Part shown: piece by piece, positions 23,721 through 33,346 of the stretch
Position numbering within the stretch: position 1 is the first letter of the stretch
Layout: every line of letters starts with the position of its first letter
DNA from: Bog-473 sp963736525
GTDB lineage: Bacteria > Actinomycetota > Acidimicrobiia > Acidimicrobiales > RAAP-2
Direction of reading: 5' to 3'
DNA length: 64,000 nucleotides
Assembly: GCA_963736525.1 (NCBI GenBank)
Contig: CAVTPF010000001.1
Coordinates: 184,540 to 248,539, forward strand
Position numbers and translations under genes: made by a program
The notes under the pieces: model-generated
Seen by the model: the letters and a program-made list of their open reading frames with translations, nothing else
Told to the model about the DNA's origin: nothing
Databases searched by the model: none

Positions 23721-26357
23721 ATGGGTGTGAACTGGTCGGACGACAACGTGCACGCCCACGGCGCTCCCGGGTTCGGCGCGCGCCTGAAGGCACGGCTCGC
23801 GGATCCCGCAAATCTCTCCGTCCCGCCGGTCATCGCGATCTTTTGCCTGCTGCGGTGGTGGGGCCTCATCGCCGACATCCCCTATTGGGTCATTGCTGCC
23901 CTGGTGCTCTTTGCGCTCGTCGTCAACACGCTCAATGCCGCGCTGTGGCCCGAGGGCTCCCGCGGGTGGCGGCTCGACGTCCGGGTTGCGATCGAGATGG
24001 CCGTCATCGCGGTCGTGATCTACGGGATCGGGTGGGGTCCGTTCCTCGCCATTGGTTTCGTCTTCGGTGCCGTCGACGTGATGCGGACCGCGGGGTCGGT
24101 GACGGGCCGACCGGCGATCATTTCGACGCTGGTGTGCGTCGCAGCCGGACTGCTGGCCATCGCAGCTGGAGTGGCTCCCACCCTCATTCACCAACCCCTT
24201 CTTCTGACGCTGGGTGCGCTGAACGCGCTCGGAGCTGTGGTCACCATCAAGGTGTTGGAATGGTTTGCCGTTGCACGAGAGGTCAGCGAGGGACGATTCA
24301 AAGCGCTCGTCCACGAGGCAACCGACATCATCATCGTGGTCGACCGAACCGGGGTCATGCGCTATGTCAGTCCCGCGTTCGAACGCATTCTCGGGCGTTC
24401 CGCCGACTCCTACGAGGACGTCTCAATGGCGGCCGTGATGCACCCCGAGGACTTGGCCAGGATCACGGCCGAGCTCCCGCCGATTTTGGACGATCCCACA
24501 CGCGTGCTCCATACCGTGCTGCGCGCGCAAGACGTCCTGGGTGGCTGGAGGTACTTCGAGACCACGATCACGAATCGCCTCGACGATCCCGACGTGCACG
24601 GCATGGTGGCAAACCTGCATGACATCACGGAGCTGCGCCAGGCGCACGAGCGCTTCCGGTCTGCATTTGAGAACGCTCCGATCGGTATGGCCATGGCTGA
24701 TCTCGAGGGGCGGATCACCAGTGCCAACCCCGCTCTCGGTGTCATCGTGGGACGACCTCCGGAAGACTTGGTCGGTGTGGGCATGGACGATCTCACCCAT
24801 CCCGACGACCGAGAATTGAACTCGGTCGAGAGGAGGCGTCTCGTCTCCAGCGCCTCTGAGGGGTACCACCTCGAAAAGCGTTTCCTGCATATGGACGGCC
24901 GTGAGGTGTGGGTCTCCCTGAGCGTGTCGTGCGTGCGCGACGAGCAGGAGCAACCGCTGTACCTGATCAAACAGGTCGAAGACATCACCGAGCGGCGGGC
25001 GTTACGAGAGCGTCTGGCCTACGCAGCCATCCACGACCCTCTTACCGGCCTACCCAACCGCGAACTGTTCATGGACCGCTTGGAAGTGGCGTTGCGCCGA
25101 GCCCACAGGGCGAGGCACGAGGTGGCAGTGATCTTTCTCGACGTCGATCGCTTCAAGCTCATCAATGACAGCCTCGGTCATGAGGTCGGCGATCAGGTCC
25201 TGGCCGCGGTGGCCCATAGGTTGGCCAGCGTCACGCGAACCAGCGACACGCTGGCGCGCTTCGGAGGCGATGAGTTCACCGTGCTCTGCGAGGACGTCCA
25301 CAATCAGGGAGATCTCGTTGAGGTGGCGCAACGGTTCCTGGTGGCGATGGCCCAGCCGCTTGCCCTGCCGAGCGGTGAGGTCTTCGTCACGCTCAGCGTG
25401 GGGATTGCCCGGTCCGGTGCTGGGGAGTCCGCTGCCGTGATGTTGCGAAACGCCGACATCGCCATGTACCGGGCAAAGGATCGGGGGCCGTCACACATAG
25501 AGACGTATCAAGAGGACGATGACCAGAATGTGGTGAGCCGCCTCCGCACGTCCAACGACTTGCACCGCGCCCTCGAGCGGAATGAGCTGGAATTGCACTA
25601 CCAGCCGATCGTCGATCTCCACAGCGAGACGCTGGTCGGGATGGAGGCGCTGGCGCGATGGCAACATCCGACCCGCGGCGTCTTGCTCCCAGAAGAGTTC
25701 GTCCCCTTGGCCGAGGACGGCGGACTGATCGTGCCCTTGGGGGCCTGGGTCCTCAAAGAGGCCTGTCGTCAGATCGCGACCTGGCAGGCGCGTCGGATGG
25801 ATACGAATCAGGACAACCTTCGACTGAACATCTCCGTCAATGTCTCGGCCGTGCAGTTGGCCGATCCCGGGTTCCCGAGAATTGTGGGCCAGGCTATTGA
25901 TGAGTCCGGTATCAATCCGGACCGTCTCTGGATCGAGATCACCGAGAGCGCACTCATGCGTGATGCCGACGAAGCCGTTGTGGCGCTCAAAGCCTGTCGA
26001 GACCTCGGCCTGCACATCGAAATCGACGACTTTGGGACGGGCTACTCGTCGCTCAGCTACCTCCGGCGCTTTCCGGTCGAGGCCCTCAAGATCGACCGCA
26101 GTTTCGTCAACGATTTGGATCACACCTCGGAAAATGGCGCCATCGTGAGAGCGATCATCGGTCTCGGCGACTCACTGGGGCTGACGGTGATCGCCGAGGG
26201 CGTCGAACACAACGCACAGGTTTCGAGGCTGCGAGTCCTCGGCTGCCACTTGGCCCAGGGCTATCTGTTCGGCAGGCCACTGTCGTCCGGCTCACTGGGT
26301 CTGTTCCCCAGTGACGATCTCAGCTCGTGGCAAGAGCTGAAGGTCGCCGCGTCGTAG
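23721..26357 (+). CDS. Membrane-bound PAS-PAS-GGDEF-EAL cyclic-di-GMP enzyme
   Basis: An 878-residue signalling protein. Residues ~35-195 contain about six hydrophobic segments. Two PAS domains follow (~205-310 and ~315-440, each with a PAC-like end). The GGDEF domain has intact R-F-G-G-D-E-F near 511-517, and the EAL domain has M-E-A-L-A-R-W near 640 and D-D-F-G-T-G-Y-S-S-L near 768. All catalytic residues for both synthesis and hydrolysis of cyclic-di-GMP appear present, so net activity cannot be predicted. It precedes two GAF-ANTAR proteins. Confidence 0.93.
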   Translation: MGVNWSDDNVHAHGAPGFGARLKARLADPANLSVPPVIAIFCLLRWWGLIADIPYWVIAALVLFALVVNTLNAALWPEGSRGWRLDVRVAIEMAVIAVVIYGIGWGPFLAIGFVFGAVDVMRTAGSVTGRPAIISTLVCVAAGLLAIAAGVAPTLIHQPLLLTLGALNALGAVVTIKVLEWFAVAREVSEGRFKALVHEATDIIIVVDRTGVMRYVSPAFERILGRSADSYEDVSMAAVMHPEDLARITAELPPILDDPTRVLHTVLRAQDVLGGWRYFETTITNRLDDPDVHGMVANLHDITELRQAHERFRSAFENAPIGMAMADLEGRITSANPALGVIVGRPPEDLVGVGMDDLTHPDDRELNSVERRRLVSSASEGYHLEKRFLHMDGREVWVSLSVSCVRDEQEQPLYLIKQVEDITERRALRERLAYAAIHDPLTGLPNRELFMDRLEVALRRAHRARHEVAVIFLDVDRFKLINDSLGHEVGDQVLAAVAHRLASVTRTSDTLARFGGDEFTVLCEDVHNQGDLVEVAQRFLVAMAQPLALPSGEVFVTLSVGIARSGAGESAAVMLRNADIAMYRAKDRGPSHIETYQEDDDQNVVSRLRTSNDLHRALERNELELHYQPIVDLHSETLVGMEALARWQHPTRGVLLPEEFVPLAEDGGLIVPLGAWVLKEACRQIATWQARRMDTNQDNLRLNISVNVSAVQLADPGFPRIVGQAIDESGINPDRLWIEITESALMRDADEAVVALKACRDLGLHIEIDDFGTGYSSLSYLRRFPVEALKIDRSFVNDLDHTSENGAIVRAIIGLGDSLGLTVIAEGVEHNAQVSRLRVLGCHLAQGYLFGRPLSSGSLGLFPSDDLSSWQELKVAAS

Positions 26358-26895
26358 GAAATTCGCCGCCGAATTATGTCCACCTCGTATTTTCTGTTGG
26401 ATCATCTCCACGACGGACCGATCGAGCATTTGACCGCCCTGGGCTCGCTGTGAGGCGCGCTCGCTGTCGCAGCCGCGTCGGGGGCTCAACCGGGTCCTGT
26501 TGGCCCGTGCAGCCCGATCAGCCTTCATGAGCGGCAATGGAGTGTCGCTCGCTGTCCGCGGCGTTGTCTCTCTCGGCGGAGCGATCCTGGTGCTGGCCGC
26601 TCTGACCTCTCGGAGGGTTCGATGGCCCTCGCCCGGCGTTCTCGGGCACCCTCCCAACGGTCACGGACGCGCAATCTGGGACACTTGCCCCCGCATCTGT
26701 TGATAGGGCGGACCGTTCCAGTCAGGATGTTGGCAGATGAGGCGGCGTTCGAAAATCGAAAGAGGGTTGGTGAGACCACCTACAACACCGAGCACCGCAA
26801 GGCCGGACACAGCCTCTGTTGGGAAAAGAGCCGCCGTGTGCCATCAGCCACCCAACGAGCACGCATCTCCGTCAGCGGCATACGGTGGCGGTTGA
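26358..26895. other. 538-bp interval without a recognisable gene
   Basis: Short open frames occur on both strands but none shows a ribosome site, conserved motif or plausible composition. TACGGT at 26881-26886, 9 nt before the next GTG start, could be the promoter of the GAF-ANTAR gene. No repeat or RNA structure was noticed. Confidence 0.5.
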
Positions 26896-27591
26896 GTGCC
26901 TGGGAAGCGGCGCACACGAATCTTGACCGCGATCGAGGCGTCAATGGACGACACCCGTTCACCGGTCCGACTGTGCAAGGTTGCAGCCGAGATCGTCGGG
27001 GTGACTGGCGCAGGGGTCATGCTCATGTCGGGAGATCTACCCCAGGGCTCGCTGTGCACCACCGACCACGTGAGCGATCTGATCGAGGAGCTGCAGTACA
27101 CCCTCGGCGAAGGTCCCTGCGTGGACGCCTATCACGGCGACGGTGTCGTTCTGGAGCCGGACCTGGTCAATCCGATGACGCGGCGCTGGCCCGCCTTCAC
27201 TCCGAGAGCATCCCAAGCGGGTGTCCGAGCCCTGTTCGCCTTCCCCCTGCGAGACGGAGCGGCCCGGCTGGGTGCCCTCAATCTCTATCAAGATCGACCG
27301 GGTCCCTTGAGTGACGACGAACACGCCGATGCGCTGGTGATGGCGGAGGTGATCGCCCACTGGGTGCTCGATGCTCAAGCCGCTGTACCCGACGGAACGG
27401 TGGCCAAAGACCTCGAGGCAGGCGCCGACTTCCATTTCGTCGTGCACAACGCGGCAGGCATGATCTCGGTGCAGCTCGGCGTCAGCGTCACCGAGGCTCT
27501 CATCCGCCTGCGGGCCTATGCCTTCAGCCAGGACCTCCTGGTCCGAGACGTCGCCGAGGACGTCGTGTCTCGCAAGCTCAGGCTGTCGTGA
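26896..27591 (+). CDS. GAF-ANTAR domain protein
   Basis: A 231-residue protein with a GAF domain at ~25-160 (A-G-V-M-L-M-S-G, L-G-E-G-P-C-V-D-A, F-A-F-P-L-R, L-G-A-L-N-L-Y). An ANTAR-type RNA-binding helix set follows at ~175-228 (A-A-G-M-I-S-V-Q-L-G-V-S-V-T-E-A-L-I-R-L and R-D-V-A-E-D-V-V). ANTAR proteins bind paired RNA hexaloops to prevent premature termination. The usual A-K-G at the ANTAR start is replaced by A-A-G. The start is GTG, probably leaderless. A second GAF-ANTAR gene follows by 91 bp. Confidence 0.85.
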   Translation: MPGKRRTRILTAIEASMDDTRSPVRLCKVAAEIVGVTGAGVMLMSGDLPQGSLCTTDHVSDLIEELQYTLGEGPCVDAYHGDGVVLEPDLVNPMTRRWPAFTPRASQAGVRALFAFPLRDGAARLGALNLYQDRPGPLSDDEHADALVMAEVIAHWVLDAQAAVPDGTVAKDLEAGADFHFVVHNAAGMISVQLGVSVTEALIRLRAYAFSQDLLVRDVAEDVVSRKLRLS

Positions 27592-27682
27592 GCCTGCGGG
27601 GAGTGCTCGTATAGTTCGACCACCGGGCGAGAAAGTCCCGCCCACCGGACGCGTCGGGCGCAGTGGGCGCCCAGGAGAAGCC

Positions 27683-28447
27683 GTGGAGACGACCCGAGAC
27701 CAATCCATCGTGCAGTTCCTCGTCGACATCGCCGACAACCTGGTCGACGACTTCGACGTCGTGGAGCTGTTGACCAAGCTGACCGAGCGGTGTGTGAACC
27801 TGCTCGGCATTTCCGCCGCTGGCGTCATGCTCGCCGCGCCCCCCGAGGAGTTGCGACTGATGGCGTCTTCGAGCGAAGCCATGCAGGTGGTCGAGCTGTT
27901 CGAGCTGCAGGCCAACGAGGGGCCGTGCCTCGACGCCTTCCGCACCGGGGAACGAGTAACACACGAGAGTCTTCGATCAGGATCCGGGACCTGGCCCCAG
28001 TTCTCCAAGGTGGCAGTTGCCGCCGGGTTCCGATCGGTGTCCGCGCTCCCCCTTCGCCTGCGCGAGACGACGATCGGCGCTCTGAATCTCTTCAGTGCCG
28101 AGGATTCCCCGATGGACGAGAGCGACGTACTCGTCGCGCGGGCATTCGCTGATCTGGCCACGATCAGCGTCCTCCAATACGGTGCGGCCAGCCAAGCCCA
28201 ACGGGTCAATGAACAGCTGTCGGGCGCCTTGGCCAGCCGAGTCGTGATCGAGCAGGCCAAGGGCGTGATCGCTGAGCGAACTGGCATCGAGATCCCGGAT
28301 GCGTTCTCTCGGCTCCGGACCTACGCCCGAAGCCACTCCCTCTTGCTGGCCGACGTCGCCCAAGCGGCCATCGACGGCACGCTGGACCCCGATGCGTGGA
28401 CCTCACCTGCCTCAATCAACACCGGGCAGCCTGGTCAGCCTGACTGA
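27683..28447 (+). CDS. GAF-ANTAR domain protein
   Basis: A 254-residue protein. The GAF domain at ~20-165 contains A-N-E-G-P-C-L-D-A-F and A-L-P-L-R. The ANTAR domain at ~180-240 has the canonical I-E-Q-A-K-G-V-I-A-E-R-T-G-I and a conserved Ala/Leu helix. AGGAGAAG lies 3 nt upstream of GTG 27683. Its ANTAR core is more typical than that of the preceding paralogue, so the two probably arose by an old duplication and differ in ligand. A regulatory target is not visible nearby; the adjacent aquaporin gene is a candidate. Confidence 0.88.
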   Translation: METTRDQSIVQFLVDIADNLVDDFDVVELLTKLTERCVNLLGISAAGVMLAAPPEELRLMASSSEAMQVVELFELQANEGPCLDAFRTGERVTHESLRSGSGTWPQFSKVAVAAGFRSVSALPLRLRETTIGALNLFSAEDSPMDESDVLVARAFADLATISVLQYGAASQAQRVNEQLSGALASRVVIEQAKGVIAERTGIEIPDAFSRLRTYARSHSLLLADVAQAAIDGTLDPDAWTSPASINTGQPGQPD

Positions 28448-28569
28448 GAACCAGATTCCGGTCGGTTCTTCGGTTACTCAAGTCACTGCCGACTGCGACG
28501 TGCGCCGGCAGCACGTCCCGTACTCCGCGACGTAGTGTCGATCACCAAGTTCCCAAAGCAGGAGACGAT

Positions 28570-29478
28570 ATGACCACACAGGCAACAGGAACGGGTGTCC
28601 GGACTGAACTGGCCCGCCACCAAGAGCAGCTCGTCCACGCACAAGTGTCACTTCGTTCCATGGGTCAGCCAAACTCAGTCGCAAGGGCGTTCGACTTTTG
28701 GGATGATCGTTACGAGGGTCGGCGACTCTTCTCTGAGGTCCTCGGAACCTTCCTCCTCGTCCTTGTTGCGGTGGGTGGCAGCATCGTCGATGCTCGATTC
28801 CCGGGCTCCATCCCGCTGGCCGCGCGCGTCGTGGCTCCAGCGTTGATGGTCGCCGCGATCATCCTCTTCATGGGAGCGGTGTCCGGCGCGCACCTCAACC
28901 CCGCGGTGACCTTGTCCTTTGCACTGCGAGGCGATTTTCCTTGGAAGCGTGTTCCGGCCTACATCGTTGCCGAGTTCCTCGGCGCCAGTCTCGGAGCGCT
29001 CTTGCTTTGGGGGATGCTCGGCAAGTTCGGGTCGGCCGGACTGACGCTGCCGGGCCACGGAGTCAGTAATCTGACAGCGTTCTTGACTGAGATGGTCCTT
29101 ACGGCGGGCCTGGTGAGTGTGATCCTCGGTACCGCATCGGGCGCTCAGCAGCTCGGCCCGATCGCAGCAATCGGCGTCGGAAGCTACATCGCGCTCGCTG
29201 GCCTATGGTCGGCCCCGGTGAGCGGCGCGTCCATGAACCCCGCACGGTCTCTCGGTCCCGCCCTCGTCTTCAGTGATTGGACATCCTGGTGGGTGTATTT
29301 GGCGGGACCGATCGCCGGCGGATTCATCGCGGTTGGAATCGCCAACGTGCTGCGTGGTCCCGGTGGAGGACAGTCGGGAACGCACGCTGCACAGGGGACG
29401 CTTGGTACCGAGTGGCGCCCCGAGCGAATTGGTTCGCCCGATCCGGCGCCGCCGGCAGCACCCGAGGCGAGAGGCTGA
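28570..29478 (+). CDS. Aquaporin, MIP family
   Basis: A 302-residue channel. A charged ~50-residue N-terminal extension precedes six helices. The two pore motifs are S-G-A-H-L-N-P-A-V-T near residue 109 and S-G-A-S-M-N-P-A-R-S near 222, both intact. The second NPA followed by Arg indicates the normal selectivity-filter Arg. The length before helix 1 is longer than in AqpZ. AGGAG precedes the ATG by 6 nt. Function: water (possibly small solute) permeation across the inner membrane. Confidence 0.92.
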   Translation: MTTQATGTGVRTELARHQEQLVHAQVSLRSMGQPNSVARAFDFWDDRYEGRRLFSEVLGTFLLVLVAVGGSIVDARFPGSIPLAARVVAPALMVAAIILFMGAVSGAHLNPAVTLSFALRGDFPWKRVPAYIVAEFLGASLGALLLWGMLGKFGSAGLTLPGHGVSNLTAFLTEMVLTAGLVSVILGTASGAQQLGPIAAIGVGSYIALAGLWSAPVSGASMNPARSLGPALVFSDWTSWWVYLAGPIAGGFIAVGIANVLRGPGGGQSGTHAAQGTLGTEWRPERIGSPDPAPPAAPEARG

Positions 29479-29700
29479 TCGGCCGGGTGAGATAGGACCG
29501 AAATTGCCACAGTCAGCGCGGCTCTGGCTGTCGTTAACCGTCCGTCGAAGCAATTGAGGTCGACGAATAGTGACCAGACCGGGCATCGCCTATTGGCACC
29601 GTGCACGAGGTCCCTGTCGAGGTGGGCTTTCGTGCCGCTCCCATTCGAACTGTAGATGTCAGACGCCTCACATCCACGACTGCAGACCTATCGTTAGACC

Positions 29701-30792
29701 GTGACGGTTCCGGAACATCTGCCCACTCGCTCGCACGAGCAGAGCCTCGATGACACGGCGGAGGCGAGAGCGAGGAGCCGACCCGGCCGAATAGAGGTGC
29801 TCATCCGCCGTATGGACAAGTTCCAACAAAGACATGATGTCATCGGGTTTCCCTTTGCGGTCCTGCAGAAGTTCGGCAATGACCAGGCCGGCAGCAAGGC
29901 AGCGCTCATCGCATACTACGGCCTGTTCGCCCTCTTCCCACTCCTCATGCTGTTCACAACTGTCCTCGGCTATGTCCTGCACAACAACGATCAACTTCGC
30001 AAGGACCTCGTGGACAGCGCTCTTGGAACCTTTCCGATCATCGGTCCGCAGTTGCAATCCCATGTCCACGGCCTGACCGGGAGCGCCTTAGCCGTCGCCA
30101 TCGGCAGCCTGCTCCTCTTGTACGGTGCCATTGGCCTTGGATTGGCGACCCAGAGCGCGATGAACAAGGTGTGGAACATCCCTTACGTCCGCTGGCCGCC
30201 CCTCCCCATGCGCTATGCCCGAGGATTTGCCGTTCTCGTCCTGCTCGCCGTCTCCACAATTGGATCGACGGTGCTCACGGGGTTCGCGACCCTGGCTTCA
30301 CACCGTGAGGTCTCCACCGGTCTCCTGTTGGTCGGTTCTCTTGCCTTGAACTTCGGGCTCATTCTCACCGCGTTCATGGTGATGACCGCGGTGAAGTTCA
30401 CGTGGCGTGACGTTGTTCTTGGCGCGGCGTTGGCCACTGTGTTCTGGCAGACGCTGCAACTCGTCGGGAGCTGGTACGTGGGTCGCGAGCTCCGGCACGC
30501 GACTGAGACCTACGGGTTCTTCGGCATTGTCATCGTCCTGTTGGCCTGGATCTTTCTGGGGGCTCAGTTCTTCCTTCTCGCCGCCGAGATCAACGTGGTC
30601 AAGCGGTACCGCCTGTGGCCGAGGTCCATGACCCAACCACCGCTCACTGCTGCGGACAGAGCTGTCTTCGAGCGCCTGGCGCGGATGGAGGTCCGTCGGG
30701 AGGAGGTCGAAGTCCAGGTCGAATTCACGGCCGAGGCGGATTTCGACCCACTGGAGCCGACACCAGCTTCCGCGGGGAGAGCGAGCGACTGA
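29701..30792 (+). CDS. YihY/BrkB family inner-membrane protein
   Basis: A 363-residue protein with about six hydrophobic helices. The family pattern is Q-A-G-S-K-A-A-L-I-A-Y-Y-G-L-F-A-L-F-P near the first helix and Y-G-F-F-G-I-V-I-V-L-L-A-W-I in the last. YihY proteins are conserved envelope proteins once confused with RNase BN; their role is unclear. TATCGT 6 nt before the GTG suggests a leaderless mRNA. The acidic C-terminal tail is likely cytoplasmic. Confidence 0.9.
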   Translation: MTVPEHLPTRSHEQSLDDTAEARARSRPGRIEVLIRRMDKFQQRHDVIGFPFAVLQKFGNDQAGSKAALIAYYGLFALFPLLMLFTTVLGYVLHNNDQLRKDLVDSALGTFPIIGPQLQSHVHGLTGSALAVAIGSLLLLYGAIGLGLATQSAMNKVWNIPYVRWPPLPMRYARGFAVLVLLAVSTIGSTVLTGFATLASHREVSTGLLLVGSLALNFGLILTAFMVMTAVKFTWRDVVLGAALATVFWQTLQLVGSWYVGRELRHATETYGFFGIVIVLLAWIFLGAQFFLLAAEINVVKRYRLWPRSMTQPPLTAADRAVFERLARMEVRREEVEVQVEFTAEADFDPLEPTPASAGRASD

Positions 30793-30984
30793 ACGAATGC
30801 CGGTCTGGCGATCAGAACCCCTCCAGGTACTCAAAGGACTGCAATTCAGACGGCCTCAGGACAATCGGCTCCAAACACCTTCGGTCCCGCGGCGCAGGCG
30901 GTGTCATGGTCACGAATCGTCGGATGAAGAGGGAACGGTGCATTGATTGCGTTGCCCCAGCCGACGGTGTTCCCCTGGGCAACG

Positions 30985-31392
30985 TCAGGGAGTCGCCGCC
31001 CGCTGTTGGAGGTAGACAGAGAGGTGCCGGATCCGGGCGTCTTCATCGAACTCGAAGACGGTCAGGGAGTTCACCACGTTAACGGCACCTCCTCGGCAAT
31101 GACGCTCCTCGATCTCGTAGTAGACCAATGGTGCGACCTCCGAGATCCGCCGGACCGTCGTCTCGAACGAGTCGATGGACGACGCCCATTGCGTCAACAT
31201 CTGGGTGTACTGCGCCCAGTCCTGTTGCTCCAGAAAGGTGCCGACCCTCTCGAAGTTCTCGACGTCGATCAACGCGGCCAGTGGGCCCCAATCGGATGGT
31301 GATCTGATCGTCGGCACCAGCTGCTTCATGGTGCGGTCGTACTCGAGCACCCTGTTGGTCAGCAGGCTCGCGTCTCCGGCGCTCGGCGTCAT
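30985..31392 (-). CDS. NTF2-like/SnoaL-like protein
   Basis: A 135-residue alpha+beta protein of the nuclear transport factor 2-like superfamily. A helical N-terminus is followed by strands such as L-V-Y-Y-E-I-E-E-R-H-C and N-S-L-T-V-F-E-F-D-E-D-A-R-I. Such proteins act as isomerases, hydrolases or scavenging dehydratases in polyketide and steroid or terpene catabolism. It starts 37 bp after the DapB-like stop, so the two probably form one transcript within the P450 locus. Confidence 0.8.
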   Translation of the reverse strand: MTPSAGDASLLTNRVLEYDRTMKQLVPTIRSPSDWGPLAALIDVENFERVGTFLEQQDWAQYTQMLTQWASSIDSFETTVRRISEVAPLVYYEIEERHCRGGAVNVVNSLTVFEFDEDARIRHLSVYLQQRAATP

Positions 31393-31429
31393 CGTCCTAT
31401 TGCCCTGAATGCCGCACCGAGAGCCTTCG

Positions 31430-32524
31430 TCACGACGCAGGCCGAGGGCCGCGGGCCAAGATGTGCGGAAGGTCCTCGGTCGTCAGGATGCCGGGCCGCG
31501 CTGCGCAGACGTAGGGGATGGCGTTGACCGGCCCGTTCGCGTTGAACGCAGGCACATAGGACGCCAAGTCGTCGAGGGGCACCGGGAACGGCATGCGCAT
31601 GTCGATCGGCGCGTCCCCGTGCACGCGGACCCGCCATCCCGTGGGCTGGAGCCCCCAGTCTGGTTCCACGTCCATGGCGACGAACCCGTACTGGGTGAAG
31701 CGGACGCGGTCCTCCCCGCCGCTGCGACCGGTCACGATGATGCGCTGCGCGGCCGCGGTCCCTGCCTCGATCTTGCCGGCGACGATCTCGAGGTCCTCCT
31801 TGGCGGCCGCGACGCCGCCCTCGGCGGTCCACTCGTCGATGTCGAAGCCGGCCAGGTCGGCAAGCACCGTGAGCGCGGGTTGGTATTCGCCGAAGAGATG
31901 GTTCTTGCGCCGCTCGGGGTCGAACTCTGCCAGGGGCTTACCGAAGCGCATCTGTTCCATGACCATGTGCGGCGACGGCCGGTGCGAAAGGTCTCCGAAT
32001 TCTTCGATCTCGATCAGGTCGACCCGACGCTGGATCGAGAGGAACGCCAAGGGGAGGGTCTCGGTGACGAATCCCGGATCGCTCCCGCTCGCCCAGACCG
32101 AGGCGTTTCCCCGCCTGCAGGCAGCGAGAATCCGGGTGCGGTTCGCCTCACTGAGGCGCACCGCCCGGGCGATGAGATCGGTGCACGTGGTGACGACGTT
32201 GGTCCCGTTCTCCAGGAGGGCCACCATGTCGTCGACGAGCTCGTCTTGGGTCAGCCCGGCTCGGGTCTGGCCGGTGCCCGTGGCACGGGCCATGTAGACA
32301 CAGCAATCCGCGTCCAACTTCAAGATGGCGTCCCGGTCCGTGGTGGCGGCGACGCCCGTCACCCCTTCGCCACACAGCTCGCCGACATCGACCCCGTCCT
32401 TGGCCTGGTCATAGACCCGTGCGCCGACCACCTCGTACGACGGATCCCTGATCAGCTCTCGCAAGGCTCGTTGTCCGGTATTGCCGGTCGCCCACTGAAT
32501 CACGCGGTACTCCCTCGAAGCCAT
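31430..32524 (-). CDS. Dihydrodipicolinate reductase-like NAD(P)-dependent dehydrogenase
   Basis: A 364-residue protein. V-I-Q-W-A-T-G-N-T-G-Q-R-A-L near the start is a DapB_N-type Rossmann loop. The rest resembles 2,4-diaminopentanoate dehydrogenase-like proteins, not true DapB (which is ~270 residues). Homologues are common in actinobacterial steroid and terpenoid clusters with P450s. GAGGAGGG lies 5 nt before ATG 32524, which decides the start. A TetR-type operator copy is centred about 50 bp upstream. Confidence 0.82.
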   Translation of the reverse strand: MASREYRVIQWATGNTGQRALRELIRDPSYEVVGARVYDQAKDGVDVGELCGEGVTGVAATTDRDAILKLDADCCVYMARATGTGQTRAGLTQDELVDDMVALLENGTNVVTTCTDLIARAVRLSEANRTRILAACRRGNASVWASGSDPGFVTETLPLAFLSIQRRVDLIEIEEFGDLSHRPSPHMVMEQMRFGKPLAEFDPERRKNHLFGEYQPALTVLADLAGFDIDEWTAEGGVAAAKEDLEIVAGKIEAGTAAAQRIIVTGRSGGEDRVRFTQYGFVAMDVEPDWGLQPTGWRVRVHGDAPIDMRMPFPVPLDDLASYVPAFNANGPVNAIPYVCAARPGILTTEDLPHILARGPRPAS

Positions 32525-32567
32525 GGACACCCTCCTCATGCGGCTGAAGGAAAGGGTAACTGTTGTA

Positions 32568-32583
32568 CTAGTCGATCGTCTAG
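32568..32583. promoter_or_regulatory. TetR-type operator, copy 1
   Basis: CTAGTCGATCGTCTAG is palindromic except at two symmetric T positions. It lies in the 87-bp gap between the TetR gene and the DapB-like gene, 44 bp before the latter's start. An identical 16-mer is found at 34202-34217. Confidence 0.7.
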
Positions 32584-32611
32584 CGATGGAATCGCCCGGC
32601 CGCCCGTCGAC

Positions 32612-33190
32612 TCAGCGGAACCTCTTGGCGAGGCGAAGTAGTTCCGAACGGAGCGTCTCGTCGTCCATGTCGCTGAGCATCGGATGCATGACTGCCCCGC
32701 TGAGCGCAGCCATGAACATCGCGGTCTGCATGTGGCGGTGCCGACCGGTCGCCGGACCCATCAAGAGGTCGGTGAGACGGTCGAGGACCTGGTGGTACCG
32801 GTCGTGCTCAGCAAAGACACCAAGGACGACGGGGTCGCTCAAGATCACGTTGACCGTGCGGCGGCGGTCGACGGCGAGGTCGACGATTCCCTTGAGCAGG
32901 AGCTGGCGCTGCCGAGTCCGAGACGGCGCCACTTCAGCCTGGTCCAGGACCGCCTCGAGCCTTGAGAGTTCGTCCTCAGCGGCTGCGAGCACGATCTCGT
33001 CCTTGGTCCTGAACTGGTAGAAGAGCGCGGCCTTCGTGACACCGATGGCATCCGCGATCATCTGGAGCGAGGTACCACCGACCCCACGCGTGGCGAACAA
33101 CTCCAGCGAAGCGGCAACGATGCGGGCCTGTGGAGGCGTCAGTGCATCTCGAGCGGATTCGGGCACATTGACCCCCTCGGCTCGGCTCAT
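32612..33190 (-). CDS. TetR family transcriptional regulator
   Basis: A 192-residue regulator. The DNA-binding helix-turn-helix is at ~25-65 (L-F-A-T-R-G-V-G-G-T-S-L-Q-M-I-A-D and K-A-A-L-F-Y-Q-F). The C-terminal ligand domain is helical and not assigned. It lies between the DapB-like and SDR genes, all on the minus strand. Two identical near-palindromic sites flank this set, so it most likely represses the whole P450 locus and is released by the substrate or an acyl-CoA product. Confidence 0.92.
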   Translation of the reverse strand: MSRAEGVNVPESARDALTPPQARIVAASLELFATRGVGGTSLQMIADAIGVTKAALFYQFRTKDEIVLAAAEDELSRLEAVLDQAEVAPSRTRQRQLLLKGIVDLAVDRRRTVNVILSDPVVLGVFAEHDRYHQVLDRLTDLLMGPATGRHRHMQTAMFMAALSGAVMHPMLSDMDDETLRSELLRLAKRFR

Positions 33191-33346
33191 CCAGCGAGCC
33201 TATGGCTTGCGCGCTCTTCCTATTGCGATGCGTGCCAGGGGCTTGGCCCGTCAAGATCGTTGCGGGAGGCCGCCGCGCTTTGCATCCCCGCTCGACCTCC
33301 GGCGGCCCCGACCGTCCTGCCGAGCCGGAGTCTGGCGCCCCGCTGG

